From positions 4,154,001-4,218,000 of the forward strand of contig NZ_CP023407.1 in NCBI RefSeq assembly GCF_003665435.1: 64,000 bases of DNA. The letters run 5' to 3'. This document shows, piece after piece, positions 1 to 8,473 of the stretch. The notes beneath the pieces are model-generated. The model ran no database searches. It had not been told where the DNA came from and saw only the letters and a list, made by a program, of their open reading frames with translations. Every line of letters starts with the position of its first letter. Position 1 is the stretch's first letter. Made by a program: the position numbers and the translations under genes. The stretch is from Streptomyces fungicidicus. Lineage in GTDB: Bacteria > Actinomycetota > Actinomycetes > Streptomycetales > Streptomycetaceae.

Positions 1-456
1 GCTGAGGTCGCCGAGGAGGTTGCCGGTCTCGTCCGGGTGCAGCCGGTCCCGGCCCTGCAGGCTGGGGCGCAGGTCGCGGGCGCGCGCCTCGATGCCCTTG
101 GGGCACATGGCGGCCAGCTCCCGGCGTCCCGCGAGGCCCTTGGTCCGCCCGGCCCGGCCCAGCAGCATGCGCGCCACCAGGGCGAGGGGCACGGCGACGA
201 GCACCAGCAGGCCGAGCATGCCCCCGTAGAGCGCGGCGGCCGGGGCGCCCGGCCACAGGCCGGTGGGCCCTTCGGAGACCAGCCGCTGCACGGTGGACAG
301 CGCGAACGGCGGACCGTCCCAGCCGTTGCCGGTCAGCCCGGACCCGAGGGTCCCGCCGGCCCGGACGACGGTGAACATCAGCAGACCGGTGCCGGCGATC
401 GCCACGATCGCCCAGGGCAGCTGCTCGTGCGCGGAACCGGTGCCCGGAGACCTCAC
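1..456 (-). CDS. Type IV secretion coupling protein (TraG/VirD4-like), N-terminal part
   Basis: The gene is cut by the window edge; 152 codons are visible from a GTG that overlaps the stop of the upstream ATPase gene (GTGA, 4 bp). The visible protein has two hydrophobic segments (about residues 14-31 and 83-103) separated by a polar loop. A basic cytoplasmic stretch containing GRRELAAMCPKG follows. This is the N-terminal layout of actinobacterial TraD/VirD4-type coupling proteins, where two membrane helices precede the hexameric ATPase domain. The ATPase domain itself lies outside the window, so the family call rests on topology and on its place at the end of a transfer-gene operon. An unrelated two-helix membrane protein cannot be excluded. 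Confidence 0.65.
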   Translation of the reverse strand, partial: MRSPGTGSAHEQLPWAIVAIAGTGLLMFTVVRAGGTLGSGLTGNGWDGPPFALSTVQRLVSEGPTGLWPGAPAAALYGGMLGLLVLVAVPLALVARMLLGRAGRTKGLAGRRELAAMCPKGIEARARDLRPSLQGRDRLHPDETGNLLGDLS

Positions 457-2264
457 GCGGTCCACCTCCCCGCCGCGCCCGGACCGCCTGGACCGCCGGG
501 ACCGCCGGGGCCGCCCGGCGTCGCGTACGCCCCTTCCTGCGCGGCCCGTGCGACCTGTGCGGCGGTCTGCGCGAGCTCCTGCTCCACCGCACGCTCGACG
601 GCCGCCTCGTTCGGCGTCCACCGGGTGTTGGTGTTGTGCAGCCGGCGTTCGGCGTCAGTGATGGCGACCTGGATCGGGATGCCGGGACGCCCGCCGACCT
701 TGATGAGGAAGCGGCCCCGGCCGGGCGGCTCCTCGTGCTCCCCGGCGGCGCCCCAGCCGGGCGGCGACGACCAGGACGACACGAGTTCGATCTCGCGCCG
801 GGACAGGCCCACCACCTTGCCGAGGTCCTCCATCTCCGCCTTCGGCAGCCCCGCGCACACCACCATCCCGGCCCGCTCGACGAACCCGCGGGCCTTGGCC
901 CGGTCGGAGTCGGTGCCGAGGGCCTCGGCGTCCTTCAGCGTGTGGGTGATCTTGGCGTCGCCGAGACCGAGGGAACGGTTGAGCCGGGTCAGCGCGTCGA
1001 TGCGGTCGACGATGCCGGAGGCGGCGCGCAGCGGGCGCCACAGCTCGTCCAGCACCGTGAAGAACCAGCGGCGGGGCTCCAGCCCGGCGTCCGCGAGGGC
1101 GTGCGAGGCGGCCACCGTGCCGAGCCCGTCGGACCAGGCGGCGAGCATCGCGGCGGCGGTCAGCTGGGTGTCGGCCTCACCGATGCCGGAGATGTCGATG
1201 CACACCGCGGGGGCCGAGGGGTCGATGCGGGTGGACGTCTCGGAGGCGAAGGTGTCGCCGAGCGGGCCGTCGAGGATGCCGAGCAGGGAGCGGTGCAGCG
1301 GATCGACGGCGTCCCGGTAGCGGGCGTCGTCGCCCCGGTCGAGGGTGACCGCCCGCACCCGGTCGGGGCCCTCGGTGAGCACCCGCAGCACGTCCGGCAG
1401 CAGCACCGTGCGGCCGGGCGGGGTGCGTTCGCGCAGGTGGTGCAGGACGGCGGAGAGCACGGACTGCTCGTGGTCGTCCATCGGCCGGCCGCGCACGATG
1501 GTGATCAGCGCGGCCACCATGTTCAGCACCCGGCCGTGCGTCTCGGCCTTCAGCACCTCGCCCGCCTCGCCGCCGATCCGGGCCGCCGCCGCGCCCATCG
1601 CGCCCGGGTCCAGGACGTTGATGCCGCCCCGGCCGCGGCCGATGGAGATCACCTGGCCGCCGAGGGCGCGCACCGTGTCGGCGTAGTCGGGCTTGAGGTC
1701 GCCGAGGACCAGCGGCACTACCCCGGTGGCGGACAGCCCGATCAGCATCCGGTTGACCAGCGTGGACTTGCCCAGACCCGGCATACCGAGCATGAAAAGC
1801 GACGGGTTGGAGATGTAGCGGGCCCGGGTGAACCAGTTCAGGGGGTCGCCGCAGACCGTGGCGCCGGTGAACAGGTGCTGTCCCAGCGGTACGCCCGTCA
1901 TGGGCGAGCCGGAACCCGCGGCGAACGGCCACATGCCGCACGCCTGCACGGTGGTGGCCCGCCACATGGTCGGCGGGTCCAGGTACCCGACCCGCCCGCC
2001 TCCGGCGCCGTACCAGCCGCGCGGCGGCACATACGGCTCACGCGGGCGGGAAGCGGCCTTCTTCTTGCCGCCCTTCCCCTTGCCTCCGCCGTCGCCGTGT
2101 TCCTCGGCCCGCCCGGCCTTCTCCCGCTCCTTGCGCTCCTTGCGGCCGGGCTTTCCCGGGCGGGCGGCACCCGCTCCGGCGCGCAGCGCGCCCAGTTCCT
2201 CGCGCGCCCGCAGCTCGGCCAGCCGGTCGGCCTGCTCGGCCCTCTTCTCCTCGCGCCGGCTCAC
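453..2264 (-). CDS. VirB4/TraC-like transfer ATPase
   Basis: 603 aa from a GTG overlapping the preceding stop (GTGA). The first ~75 residues are charged and low-complexity (Glu/Arg, then Gly/Lys-rich). The motor domain follows, with a Walker A motif GMPGLGKST near residue 163 and a Walker B-like VLDEL near 402. VirB4-type ATPases energise assembly and substrate transfer in type IV secretion systems at the inner membrane. The C-terminus carries four Gly-Pro-Gly type 9-bp repeats. The gene is translationally coupled on both sides to the SCO6880-like protein and the coupling protein, so the three are expected to be made in stoichiometric balance. The motor class is clear; the exact VirB4 versus TraG assignment is inference. 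Confidence 0.8.
   Translation of the reverse strand: MSRREEKRAEQADRLAELRAREELGALRAGAGAARPGKPGRKERKEREKAGRAEEHGDGGGKGKGGKKKAASRPREPYVPPRGWYGAGGGRVGYLDPPTMWRATTVQACGMWPFAAGSGSPMTGVPLGQHLFTGATVCGDPLNWFTRARYISNPSLFMLGMPGLGKSTLVNRMLIGLSATGVVPLVLGDLKPDYADTVRALGGQVISIGRGRGGINVLDPGAMGAAAARIGGEAGEVLKAETHGRVLNMVAALITIVRGRPMDDHEQSVLSAVLHHLRERTPPGRTVLLPDVLRVLTEGPDRVRAVTLDRGDDARYRDAVDPLHRSLLGILDGPLGDTFASETSTRIDPSAPAVCIDISGIGEADTQLTAAAMLAAWSDGLGTVAASHALADAGLEPRRWFFTVLDELWRPLRAASGIVDRIDALTRLNRSLGLGDAKITHTLKDAEALGTDSDRAKARGFVERAGMVVCAGLPKAEMEDLGKVVGLSRREIELVSSWSSPPGWGAAGEHEEPPGRGRFLIKVGGRPGIPIQVAITDAERRLHNTNTRWTPNEAAVERAVEQELAQTAAQVARAAQEGAYATPGGPGGPGGPGGPGAAGRWTA
481..516 (-). repeat. Four 9-bp repeats encoding Gly-Pro-Gly units
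   Basis: Four imperfect tandem 9-mers (ggaccgcct, ggaccgccg twice, gggccgccc) encode a collagen-like GPGGPG tail at the C-terminus of the VirB4-like ATPase. The array is in frame and so could change length without breaking the gene. Confidence 0.8.
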
Positions 2265-3754
2265 AGCGCCTCCTGCAGCTCGTGCGGGATCAGGGTCTGC
2301 TCCCACGGGAGGATCCCGGCGGGCAGCGTGCAGCTGAACGCGGCCGCCTGCATCCGGTCCGCGGGCCGCATCAGCACCCGCGAGGCGGCCGTCAGGTTCC
2401 GCACGGTGACGCTGGCGTCGGCCAGCTGCTCCATGGTGTCGACGGTGACCGTCAGCATCAGCGAGAACTCCACGAGCCCCGCGCCCGACGCCTCCTCGGC
2501 CGCGGTCTGCTCGGCCGCCCGCATCTCCGAGGCGGCGCGGGCCTGCACCATGCCCCGGCCGGACGTCGCCATGAACTGGGCGCTGCGCCGGTCCGCCTCG
2601 ACGATCCGCGCCGAGGTGGCCGGGTCGATCGGCCGGTACACCAGCGCGACCCGCTTGCGGCGGGTGCCGGGCGCCGCCTCCAGCATGCCGCGCAGCACCG
2701 AGGACCGTACGGTGCCGCGCGGCGCCAGCGTCATCAGCCAGGTCCGGGACACCCCCGAGTCGTGCTGGTAGCTGCCGACCGTCTCGACGGCCGCGGCGGG
2801 TCCGGCGTCGTCCCACTCCAGGCCCGTACCGCCGTGCCGGGCGCGGGCGTCGAGGACGTCGGCGGCGACCGCCGGGTCGTAGGCGACCCGCACCACCTCC
2901 GCGATGCGCTCCGCCGACAGCGGGTACGCCGCTCCTCCGCCGGCCGCGACCAGGCCGCTGAGCAGACCGGGGATGCGGATGGAGAGGTCCGTGATGACGT
3001 CCTCCTTCTTCCGCCGCTGGTTCGCGGGAACGCCGTAGGTGAGGCTGACGTAGGTGTGCATCTCCGAGGACGCCGTGGGGTAGCGCTCCACGACCTCCTC
3101 CATCACGGCACGGGCGGCGGCCGGCGCGTCCGGCTGGATGCGCGGGAGCACCTCGTGGGCGAGTCGGGTGCCGGGGTCGGGGGCGGTCTCCACGATCACG
3201 GACGCGCCGCGCAGCCCCGGCTCGTGGGCCAGCCGGGCCAGCCACTCGCCCCACAGCGCGACCCAGACGTCGACCTGGTCGGGGTCGACGAGCGAACCGC
3301 CGTCCGGGTCGCAGCCCAGGACGATCGTGTACAGGTTGCGGTTGGGGTGGTGCAGCACGCCGAAGGGACGGTCGTAGGCGTCCCTGCCCTCGGTGGCGGT
3401 CACCTTGTTGAGCAGTCCCGGCGGACGGAACCTGCCGCCGGGCCGGGCGGACAGCGGACCCGACACGTACAGGTGCGCCCCCCTGGCCCTGCGCCTCCGC
3501 CACCCGACGCGCAGGGCGATCAGCTGGTAGACGTTGCGGCCGTCCTGGGTGCGGATGGCGAGCGGGATCAGGAACACCGCGATGGGGACGAACACCACCA
3601 TCGCCGCGTACAGCGAGATCAGTGACGCGAGCAGGGTGAGGACGAGCCCGCCGAAGACACCGAAGGTGCCGACGAGCCCGAGCGGACCGAGTCCCGGACG
3701 CCTGGGGCGGCGCCAGTTCCCGTAGGTCGGATGGGTGACGGCTTCCGTGGACAT
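2261..3754 (-). CDS. SCO6880-like transfer-associated membrane protein
   Basis: 497 aa. After a polar N-terminus there are two adjacent hydrophobic helices (about residues 27-70) and then a long soluble region with no nucleotide-binding motif. The arrangement resembles the actinobacterial SCO6880/PrgI-type proteins that sit directly upstream of VirB4-like ATPases. They are thought to anchor or dock the ATPase at the membrane. The ATG start at 3754 is followed by MSTEAVTHPTYGNW, a typical start for this family as I recall it. The stop overlaps the ATPase start by 4 bp. A strong hairpin lies upstream (3819-3856), so transcription of the ATPase half of the operon may be partly separate from the channel-protein half. 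Confidence 0.72.
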   Translation of the reverse strand: MSTEAVTHPTYGNWRRPRRPGLGPLGLVGTFGVFGGLVLTLLASLISLYAAMVVFVPIAVFLIPLAIRTQDGRNVYQLIALRVGWRRRRARGAHLYVSGPLSARPGGRFRPPGLLNKVTATEGRDAYDRPFGVLHHPNRNLYTIVLGCDPDGGSLVDPDQVDVWVALWGEWLARLAHEPGLRGASVIVETAPDPGTRLAHEVLPRIQPDAPAAARAVMEEVVERYPTASSEMHTYVSLTYGVPANQRRKKEDVITDLSIRIPGLLSGLVAAGGGAAYPLSAERIAEVVRVAYDPAVAADVLDARARHGGTGLEWDDAGPAAAVETVGSYQHDSGVSRTWLMTLAPRGTVRSSVLRGMLEAAPGTRRKRVALVYRPIDPATSARIVEADRRSAQFMATSGRGMVQARAASEMRAAEQTAAEEASGAGLVEFSLMLTVTVDTMEQLADASVTVRNLTAASRVLMRPADRMQAAAFSCTLPAGILPWEQTLIPHELQEAL

Positions 3755-3818
3755 GAGGGTCCGTTTTCCCTTCGTGGAGTGGTCGGGTGTCGGGGACGGG
3801 CGCGTGACGGGGAGAGGA

Positions 3819-3856
3819 GGCCGCCGGACTCCCGGGGGGTCGGGAGTCCGGCGGCC
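3819..3856 (-). terminator. 16-bp GC hairpin between transfer genes
   Basis: A perfect 16-bp stem (3819-3834 with 3841-3856) and a 6-nt loop lie just downstream of the TrbL-like gene and upstream of the SCO6880-like gene. There is no T-tract, as is usual in Streptomyces. It could terminate or attenuate, lowering expression of the ATPase genes relative to the channel genes. Confidence 0.65.
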
Positions 3857-3868
3857 GGTCGCGGGGGG

Positions 3869-5116
3869 TCAGGTGTTGTGACCCTTGTCGCCGTCGGCGC
3901 CCTCCAGGGACCCGGACGCGGTGCGGCCGACGACCTGCGCCGCGGTCACCGCCGCCCCGATGGCCACGCCGACCGGTCCGCCGGCCGCCGCGGCGGCCCG
4001 GCCCGCGCCGGCGGCGGCCCCGCCCCCGGCGCCCGAGGCGCTGCCTGCGCCGGCTCCCGGCGCGCCCGTGCGGCCCGAGCCGCCGAGGCCGGACGCACCG
4101 GCGGAACCGGCGGAGCCCGCGGAGCCCTGCGCGCCGCCCGAGCCGCCCGTACCGGACGCGCCCGACGCGCCGCGCGGACCGCTCCGCCCGCCGGAGCCCC
4201 CGCTGCCGCTGCCGACGCTGCCGCCGCCGAGCGAACGGGCGCCGGACGCCAGGCCGCCGCCCACCGACGACATCGCCCCGGACATCGCGGACGCCCCGCC
4301 GAGTGCGGCGGTGGCCGGCACGACCAGCTTCAGCAGCGCGGGCAGGGCGACGGCGGACAGCAGCATCACGCCGATGCCGGCGATGCGTTCGTTGATGTCG
4401 CTGCCGCCGTCCTTACCCGACGAGATCATCGCCGAACCGGCGTACAGCACCAGCCCTGCCGCCGGCTTGTACAACAGCCAGGCGATCATCCAGCCCAGGT
4501 GCTTGCGCCACCAGCCGCCGCCCCAGTCCGTCATGGAGGCCGCGGCGGCCAGCGGGAGGGTGCCGAGCAGCAGGATCATCACGCCGAGGCGGATGTACAG
4601 CAGGATCGTGTGGATGATGCCGGCGATCAGCAGCAGGAAGGCGAGGACGAGCAGCAGGAACGCCTCGATGCCGTTGCCGTCGGAGCAGGCGCCCACCGCG
4701 CTCAGCTGCTTCTCCGCGCCCGCGTTGAACAGGTAGGTGGAGTAGTCGTCCGACAGGGCGGCGGCGGCCGTGACGACGGTGGTGGCGGCGCCCGAGACGA
4801 GGACGACCCGCATGATGCCCTTCAGCGCGGTCGTACCGGCCGCACCGCGCCGCTCGATGGCCATCCGGGCGGACGCGAACAGCAGGGAGCCGACCGCCAG
4901 ATAGACCACGATCCACTGGGTCTGACTGTTGATGTCCTTGGCCGTGGTGGTCCCCGAGAGGGTCGGGATGCTGGTGGTCAGCGCCCCGAACACCGCGATG
5001 GCGCCCGCGAGTACGGCGTTGGCGACGCCCTCGACGATGGTCCCGATGGGGTCGCCGAGGAAGCTGAAGAATCCGACCGCGATGTCGACGATGGGATTTC
5101 CGGTCGGGCACGCCAT
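3869..5116 (-). CDS. TrbL/VirB6-like polytopic membrane protein
   Basis: 415 aa. Residues ~1-270 contain about eight hydrophobic segments, including a long one near 150-180 and the helix containing WMIAWLLYKPAAGLVLYAG. This is the TrbL/VirB6 pattern of the inner-membrane translocation channel of type IV secretion systems. The last ~130 residues are almost wholly Gly, Ser and Ala with a few Pro and Arg, a disordered tail that also gives the DNA its repetitive look. The start ATG at 5116 is followed by MACPTGNPIVD, and the upstream gene ends 1 bp away, so the two are coupled. The channel role is inferred from topology and gene order. Confidence 0.75.
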   Translation of the reverse strand: MACPTGNPIVDIAVGFFSFLGDPIGTIVEGVANAVLAGAIAVFGALTTSIPTLSGTTTAKDINSQTQWIVVYLAVGSLLFASARMAIERRGAAGTTALKGIMRVVLVSGAATTVVTAAAALSDDYSTYLFNAGAEKQLSAVGACSDGNGIEAFLLLVLAFLLLIAGIIHTILLYIRLGVMILLLGTLPLAAAASMTDWGGGWWRKHLGWMIAWLLYKPAAGLVLYAGSAMISSGKDGGSDINERIAGIGVMLLSAVALPALLKLVVPATAALGGASAMSGAMSSVGGGLASGARSLGGGSVGSGSGGSGGRSGPRGASGASGTGGSGGAQGSAGSAGSAGASGLGGSGRTGAPGAGAGSASGAGGGAAAGAGRAAAAAGGPVGVAIGAAVTAAQVVGRTASGSLEGADGDKGHNT

Positions 5117-5117
5117 G

Positions 5118-5894
5118 TCAAACCCCCCACAGAAGATGGCCGTTGGTGCCCTGGACCGCCTTCACCGGCGTGTGCAGGGCACCGTTGTCGGAGGGCAGCA
5201 CCTTCCAGTCGCCGCCGCTCCAGCGCAGGGCGACGTTGGTCGTGGCGTAGCCCTGACTGGTCTTGAGCAGCAGTTCGACGGTCGCCGCCCCGGCGGAGTA
5301 GGCGGGCACCGAGAACCCGGCGTAGGAGGCGACGGACGAACTGCTCGCCCCGGCACCGGAGTCGTCGTCCTGGACCGTGGAGCGCTTGAAGACGAACAGG
5401 TCCCGTCCCCGGCCGGACACGACCTGCTCCCGCGCGATCGTCCGCCAGTCGGGCCCGCTCATCTGCGAGGGGATGATGTGGGCGGCCAGCACGGCCCCGG
5501 CCGGTGTGTGCGCGAAGCACCACCACACGGGTCCCTGGGTGAGGGTCGGCCCGGCCGAGGCCGAGACGGGCACGCGCGAGATGTCGAGGGTGCGCCAGTC
5601 GACGTCGTCGGGCGGGGCCGAGGGCAGGGTGTCGCCGTCGCTGTCGTCCGTACGGCAGCCCGCCGGCCGGCCGTCCTCCAGGGCCGCCGTGCCGGACAGC
5701 GGGCCATCGGAGGCCGGGGCGCTGCCGCGGCCGCCGTCGGCGTCCTGGTCGGTGGTCAGCGCGACGATCCCGCTCAGCAGCACGACGACGCCGAGGAACG
5801 CGGCCGACACCTGCCAGCCGCGCTGCTTCCAGTACGGCCCCGAGGGCTCCGGCCGGTAGCGGCGCGGCTCCCGGTACTCCCTGCGTGTGAACAT
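5118..5894 (-). CDS. Membrane-anchored transfer protein (VirB8/TcpC-like)
   Basis: 258 aa with a short, very basic cytoplasmic N-terminus, one transmembrane helix at about residues 28-48 and a ~205-residue extracellular domain. The position next to a TrbL-like channel and the single-pass architecture fit VirB8/TcpC-type scaffold proteins, which use an NTF2-like fold. No diagnostic motif was read by eye, so this is a context-based call. Two extracellular cysteines (in GCRTDD and WWCFAH) could form a disulfide. The gene ends 1 bp before the next start. Confidence 0.6.
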   Translation of the reverse strand: MFTRREYREPRRYRPEPSGPYWKQRGWQVSAAFLGVVVLLSGIVALTTDQDADGGRGSAPASDGPLSGTAALEDGRPAGCRTDDSDGDTLPSAPPDDVDWRTLDISRVPVSASAGPTLTQGPVWWCFAHTPAGAVLAAHIIPSQMSGPDWRTIAREQVVSGRGRDLFVFKRSTVQDDDSGAGASSSSVASYAGFSVPAYSAGAATVELLLKTSQGYATTNVALRWSGGDWKVLPSDNGALHTPVKAVQGTNGHLLWGV

Positions 5895-5922
5895 CTCGAC
5901 CGTCCCCGTCCCCGTCGCCGGC

Positions 5923-6207
5923 TCAGTTGAAGACGAAGCCGACCAGCGGGCCCGCGGTGGCGACCAGGACGCAGCCGCCGAGCACCATGCCGAGGCGGCT
6001 CATGTGCTCGGAGCTCTCACCGCGCTTGAGCGAGATGGCCATCATCGTGCCGGTGATCAGCACGCCGGCGACGCCGGCCGCGGTACCGGCCCAGGCCGCT
6101 ATGCCGAGCACGGTGTTGACCTTGCTGGTCAGTTCACCGGGGGCGTTGCTCTGCGGCTGGGGCACGCCGGCGGCGAGCACGTGGGTGGCTTCGAGGAGGA
6201 GGGACAT
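5923..6207 (-). CDS. Small two-helix transfer protein A
   Basis: 94 aa with an N-terminal hydrophobic stretch, then two clear transmembrane helices (about 36-58 and 72-92) joined by a short basic loop KRGESSEHMSR. It closely parallels the product of 6295-6588, which has the same length, the same TAAGVAGVLI/SAAGVGGLLI-type first helix and the same ATAGPLVGF/ATTAGPLVAF second helix. The two genes look like a tandem duplication. A VirB2-like pilin or a small membrane-coupling subunit would fit the size and context, but no function is established by the sequence. Confidence 0.7.
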   Translation of the reverse strand: MSLLLEATHVLAAGVPQPQSNAPGELTSKVNTVLGIAAWAGTAAGVAGVLITGTMMAISLKRGESSEHMSRLGMVLGGCVLVATAGPLVGFVFN

Positions 6208-6294
6208 GGGATCTCCGAGTGGTCGGCGCCGCGGCGTGACCGGTGGGCGCGGGGAGCGGATGGGGTGGGTGGTGCGGGAGGAGGTGCGTGGCCC

Positions 6295-6588
6295 TCAGTG
6301 GAGGGACAGGTCGCCGAGGAACGCGACGAGCGGGCCGGCCGTCGTGGCGATCAGACAGGCGAGGGTGACGAAGAAGAAGCCGCGGAAGTACGCGCCCCCT
6401 TCGCCCGGTTCGCCGCGGCGCAGCTGGATCGCCATCTGGAGGCCGACGATGAGCAGTCCGCCGACTCCCGCGGCCGAGGCGCACCAGGCGAGGACGCCGA
6501 GGATGGTGCCCGCGTCGGGGGTCGGGTTGTAGGCGGCCAGGTGCTCACCGAGGGGGAGGGCGAGGCCCGCCAGGGAGGAGGAGGTCAT
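6295..6588 (-). CDS. Small two-helix transfer protein B (paralogue of A)
   Basis: 97 aa starting at an ATG that overlaps the stop of the upstream gene (ATGA). It has two membrane helices with a basic loop QLRRGEPGEGG. It is a diverged paralogue of the neighbouring 94-aa protein, sharing the pattern LxxxAWxxxAAGVxGxLIxG and the C-terminal ATxGPLVxF. Two copies in a row suggest a hetero-oligomeric membrane assembly such as a pilus-like or ring component, which is inference. The start is fixed by the overlap; any longer reading would cross into the upstream frame. Confidence 0.72.
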   Translation of the reverse strand: MTSSSLAGLALPLGEHLAAYNPTPDAGTILGVLAWCASAAGVGGLLIVGLQMAIQLRRGEPGEGGAYFRGFFFVTLACLIATTAGPLVAFLGDLSLH

Positions 6589-7481
6589 GACACGGTTCTT
6601 TCGCCGTCGGTTCCGGTGCCCACCAGGTCGGCGAGCGCGGCGAGCTGCCGGGGCAGGTACTTGGGCTGCCCTCCCGTGCGCCAGGCCGGGATCCACGGCA
6701 CCCGGTGCACATGGGTGACCGAGCGGACCACCCGGATGCGGCGCAGCAGGTTGAGCGGGAGCCGTCCGGGCGCGTCGGCGATCAGGACGACACCCAGCAG
6801 GTCGATCCCCTGCGGTGCCTTTCCGTCCTGCAGCGCGCCCAGCGCCCGTGACACGGCGCGCAGTCCGCGCGCACTGGTCCGGCCGACCAGCATGACCCGG
6901 CGCGGTTCGCCCCGCGCCGGCTCCGGCCAGCGGGCCCCCACGTCGACCCCGCCGAGCGACTCGGCGAGCGAGGAGGCGCCGGCCCCGCCGTGCGCCTTGA
7001 CCCACCCGATCTCGTCCCGCGACGCCCCGCCCGGCGTGCGCCGCCGCGGCTCGTCCCAGGGGGCCTCGCCACCGGGGGCGGGCTTGCGGGGCGCGACACC
7101 CTTGCGGACGGCGGGAGCGCCGGACACGGCGGGAGCACCGGACACGGCGGGGGCTGCGGGCGCGGCGGGGGCCGCCGGGGCCGGACGGACGGGAGCCTCG
7201 GGCCGGACCGGCTGGACCGGTTGTACCGGCTGTACGGGCTGTACGGGCTGAACCGGCGTCGCGTACCCCGTCACCGGAGCGGGATGCGCACCCGTACCCG
7301 ATCCCGTACCCGCGCTCGCGGCGGTGCCCGTTCCGGAGGTGTCGCCGCCGGGGGGCGCGGGCCGTGCGGCGGTCTTCGGCCCCCGTACCCACGACCGCTG
7401 ACCCGGTGGCGTCGGCTCAGGAGTGCCCATGTGCGGCCCGCCCCCTTCTCCGCTCGTGCTTCGGCTGCTGCTCTGGCTCAT
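6585..7481 (-). CDS. DUF6668-like protein with P-loop-like motif
   Basis: 298 aa. The first ~150 residues are disordered, rich in Pro, Ala, Gly and Thr, and include a PVQ repeat block. A conserved region follows, starting with IGWVKAHGGAGASSLAE, which resembles the deviant Walker A motif of ParA/MinD-type proteins (KGGxGK[ST]) but lacks the second lysine. The strands RRVMLVGRT and GIDLLGVVLIAD are consistent with a Rossmann-like fold. I associate this with the DUF6668 family from memory. It is the first gene of the leftward transfer operon and overlaps the next start by 4 bp. A regulatory or nucleotide-sensing role is possible; ATPase activity is doubtful given the motif. Confidence 0.6.
   Translation of the reverse strand: MSQSSSRSTSGEGGGPHMGTPEPTPPGQRSWVRGPKTAARPAPPGGDTSGTGTAASAGTGSGTGAHPAPVTGYATPVQPVQPVQPVQPVQPVRPEAPVRPAPAAPAAPAAPAVSGAPAVSGAPAVRKGVAPRKPAPGGEAPWDEPRRRTPGGASRDEIGWVKAHGGAGASSLAESLGGVDVGARWPEPARGEPRRVMLVGRTSARGLRAVSRALGALQDGKAPQGIDLLGVVLIADAPGRLPLNLLRRIRVVRSVTHVHRVPWIPAWRTGGQPKYLPRQLAALADLVGTGTDGERTVS
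7210..7254 (-). repeat. Five 9-bp tandem repeats encoding Val-Gln-Pro
   Basis: Five 9-mers (consensus ggctgtacg on the plus strand) encode successive PVQ units in the disordered N-terminal half of the DUF6668-like protein. Two units are identical and the others differ by one to three bases, so the array probably expands and contracts by slippage. Confidence 0.75.
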
Positions 7482-7604
7482 CTGATTTCCACGGGTTTGA
7501 ACTTATTTGCGCCGAGCCCCGTTTCGATCTCCCGAGCCCGACGGACAGCACAACGGGCCGTCCGGCCGTCGCGGTTCAAGAGGAGCGGAAGAAGGCAGGC
7601 GCGC

Positions 7605-8453
7605 ATGAGTGCGGGCACGGGAGAGAGCGGGGAGGGCGGGAACTCCACCGCCGTCAGGAACACCATCGCCGCGGGCACCGGCTGTGGCTGTCTGCTGTCG
7701 CCGCTCGCCCTGCTCGGCGCCCTGGTGGTGATCATCATCATCGGCGGGTTCGGCGTGCTGCTGGCCCCGCTCATCGCCCTGATCCTGCTGTTCTCGGGCG
7801 GCGGGGGCGACTCCGCGGGCCCGGAGGACGCGGACGAGGTGATCGCCATCTTCAACGGCGACGGCGGGGGCGAGCTGGACACCTCGACGGTGCCCGAGGA
7901 CCTGGCGGAGCCGATCGAGGAGGCCGGCGAACTGTGCGACGCCGTCGGCCCGATCGTCATCGCCGCGCAGATCGAGCGGGAGTCCAACTTCAACGAGACG
8001 CTCGTCGGCGAGAACGGGGAGGAGGGCATCTCCCAGCTCCCGCCCGAGATCTTCGACGAGTACGGCGAGGACGACGACGACAACGACAAGACCTCGGCGC
8101 TGGACGCGGAGGACTCGATCATGGCGCAGGGCCGCTACATGTGCGACCTGGCCGAAGAGGCCCAGCAGATGATCGACGCCAACGAGGCCACCGGCAGCGT
8201 CCTCGACCTCGCCCTGGCGGGCTACCACGTGGGCATGGACGCCGTACGCGCGGCCGAGGGGGTACCGCAGACGAACGAGGCACAGGGCTATGTGCTCGCG
8301 ATCCGCGCCCAGTTCGCCAAGTATGAGGGCGTTGCCGCACCGCCGCCCGGAGCCACTCCGGGCGTCACTCCCGGCATGGGCCCGGACCCCACGGCCTCCC
8401 CTTCCGGCGGCTCACCCACCCCTTCCACCACACCCGACCCTTCCGGCCAATGA
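7605..8453 (+). CDS. Membrane-anchored lytic transglycosylase-like protein
   Basis: 282 aa, divergent from the transfer operon with a ~120-bp shared promoter interval. A very hydrophobic region at residues ~25-66 spans the membrane. It is followed by an extracellular domain with IAAQIERESNFNETLVGENGEEGISQLPPEIFDEYG. The ESNFN and GISQLPP motifs are those of SLT-type lysozyme-like transglycosylases, in which the Glu of ESxFN is catalytic. An acidic insert (DDDDND) interrupts the usual spacing. The C-terminus is Pro/Thr/Ser-rich. Such enzymes locally open peptidoglycan for secretion machines, which fits the neighbourhood. The ATG at 7605 has aggagcgga upstream. Confidence 0.75.
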   Translation: MSAGTGESGEGGNSTAVRNTIAAGTGCGCLLSPLALLGALVVIIIIGGFGVLLAPLIALILLFSGGGGDSAGPEDADEVIAIFNGDGGGELDTSTVPEDLAEPIEEAGELCDAVGPIVIAAQIERESNFNETLVGENGEEGISQLPPEIFDEYGEDDDDNDKTSALDAEDSIMAQGRYMCDLAEEAQQMIDANEATGSVLDLALAGYHVGMDAVRAAEGVPQTNEAQGYVLAIRAQFAKYEGVAAPPPGATPGVTPGMGPDPTASPSGGSPTPSTTPDPSGQ

Positions 8454-8473
8454 GCAACAGGAGGACAGCAGCC

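Noticed and set aside
2265..3503. In-frame upstream extension of the VirB4-like ATPase frame
   Set aside because: The frame is open to 3503 but runs over the SCO6880-like gene in another phase with Arg/Gly-rich nonsense. The GTGA overlap at 2264 gives the natural start.
3731..5266. Long plus-strand frames opposite the TrbL-like gene
   Set aside because: They are Ala/Gly/Arg repeats produced by the GC-rich low-complexity tail of the minus-strand gene; no leader or family match.
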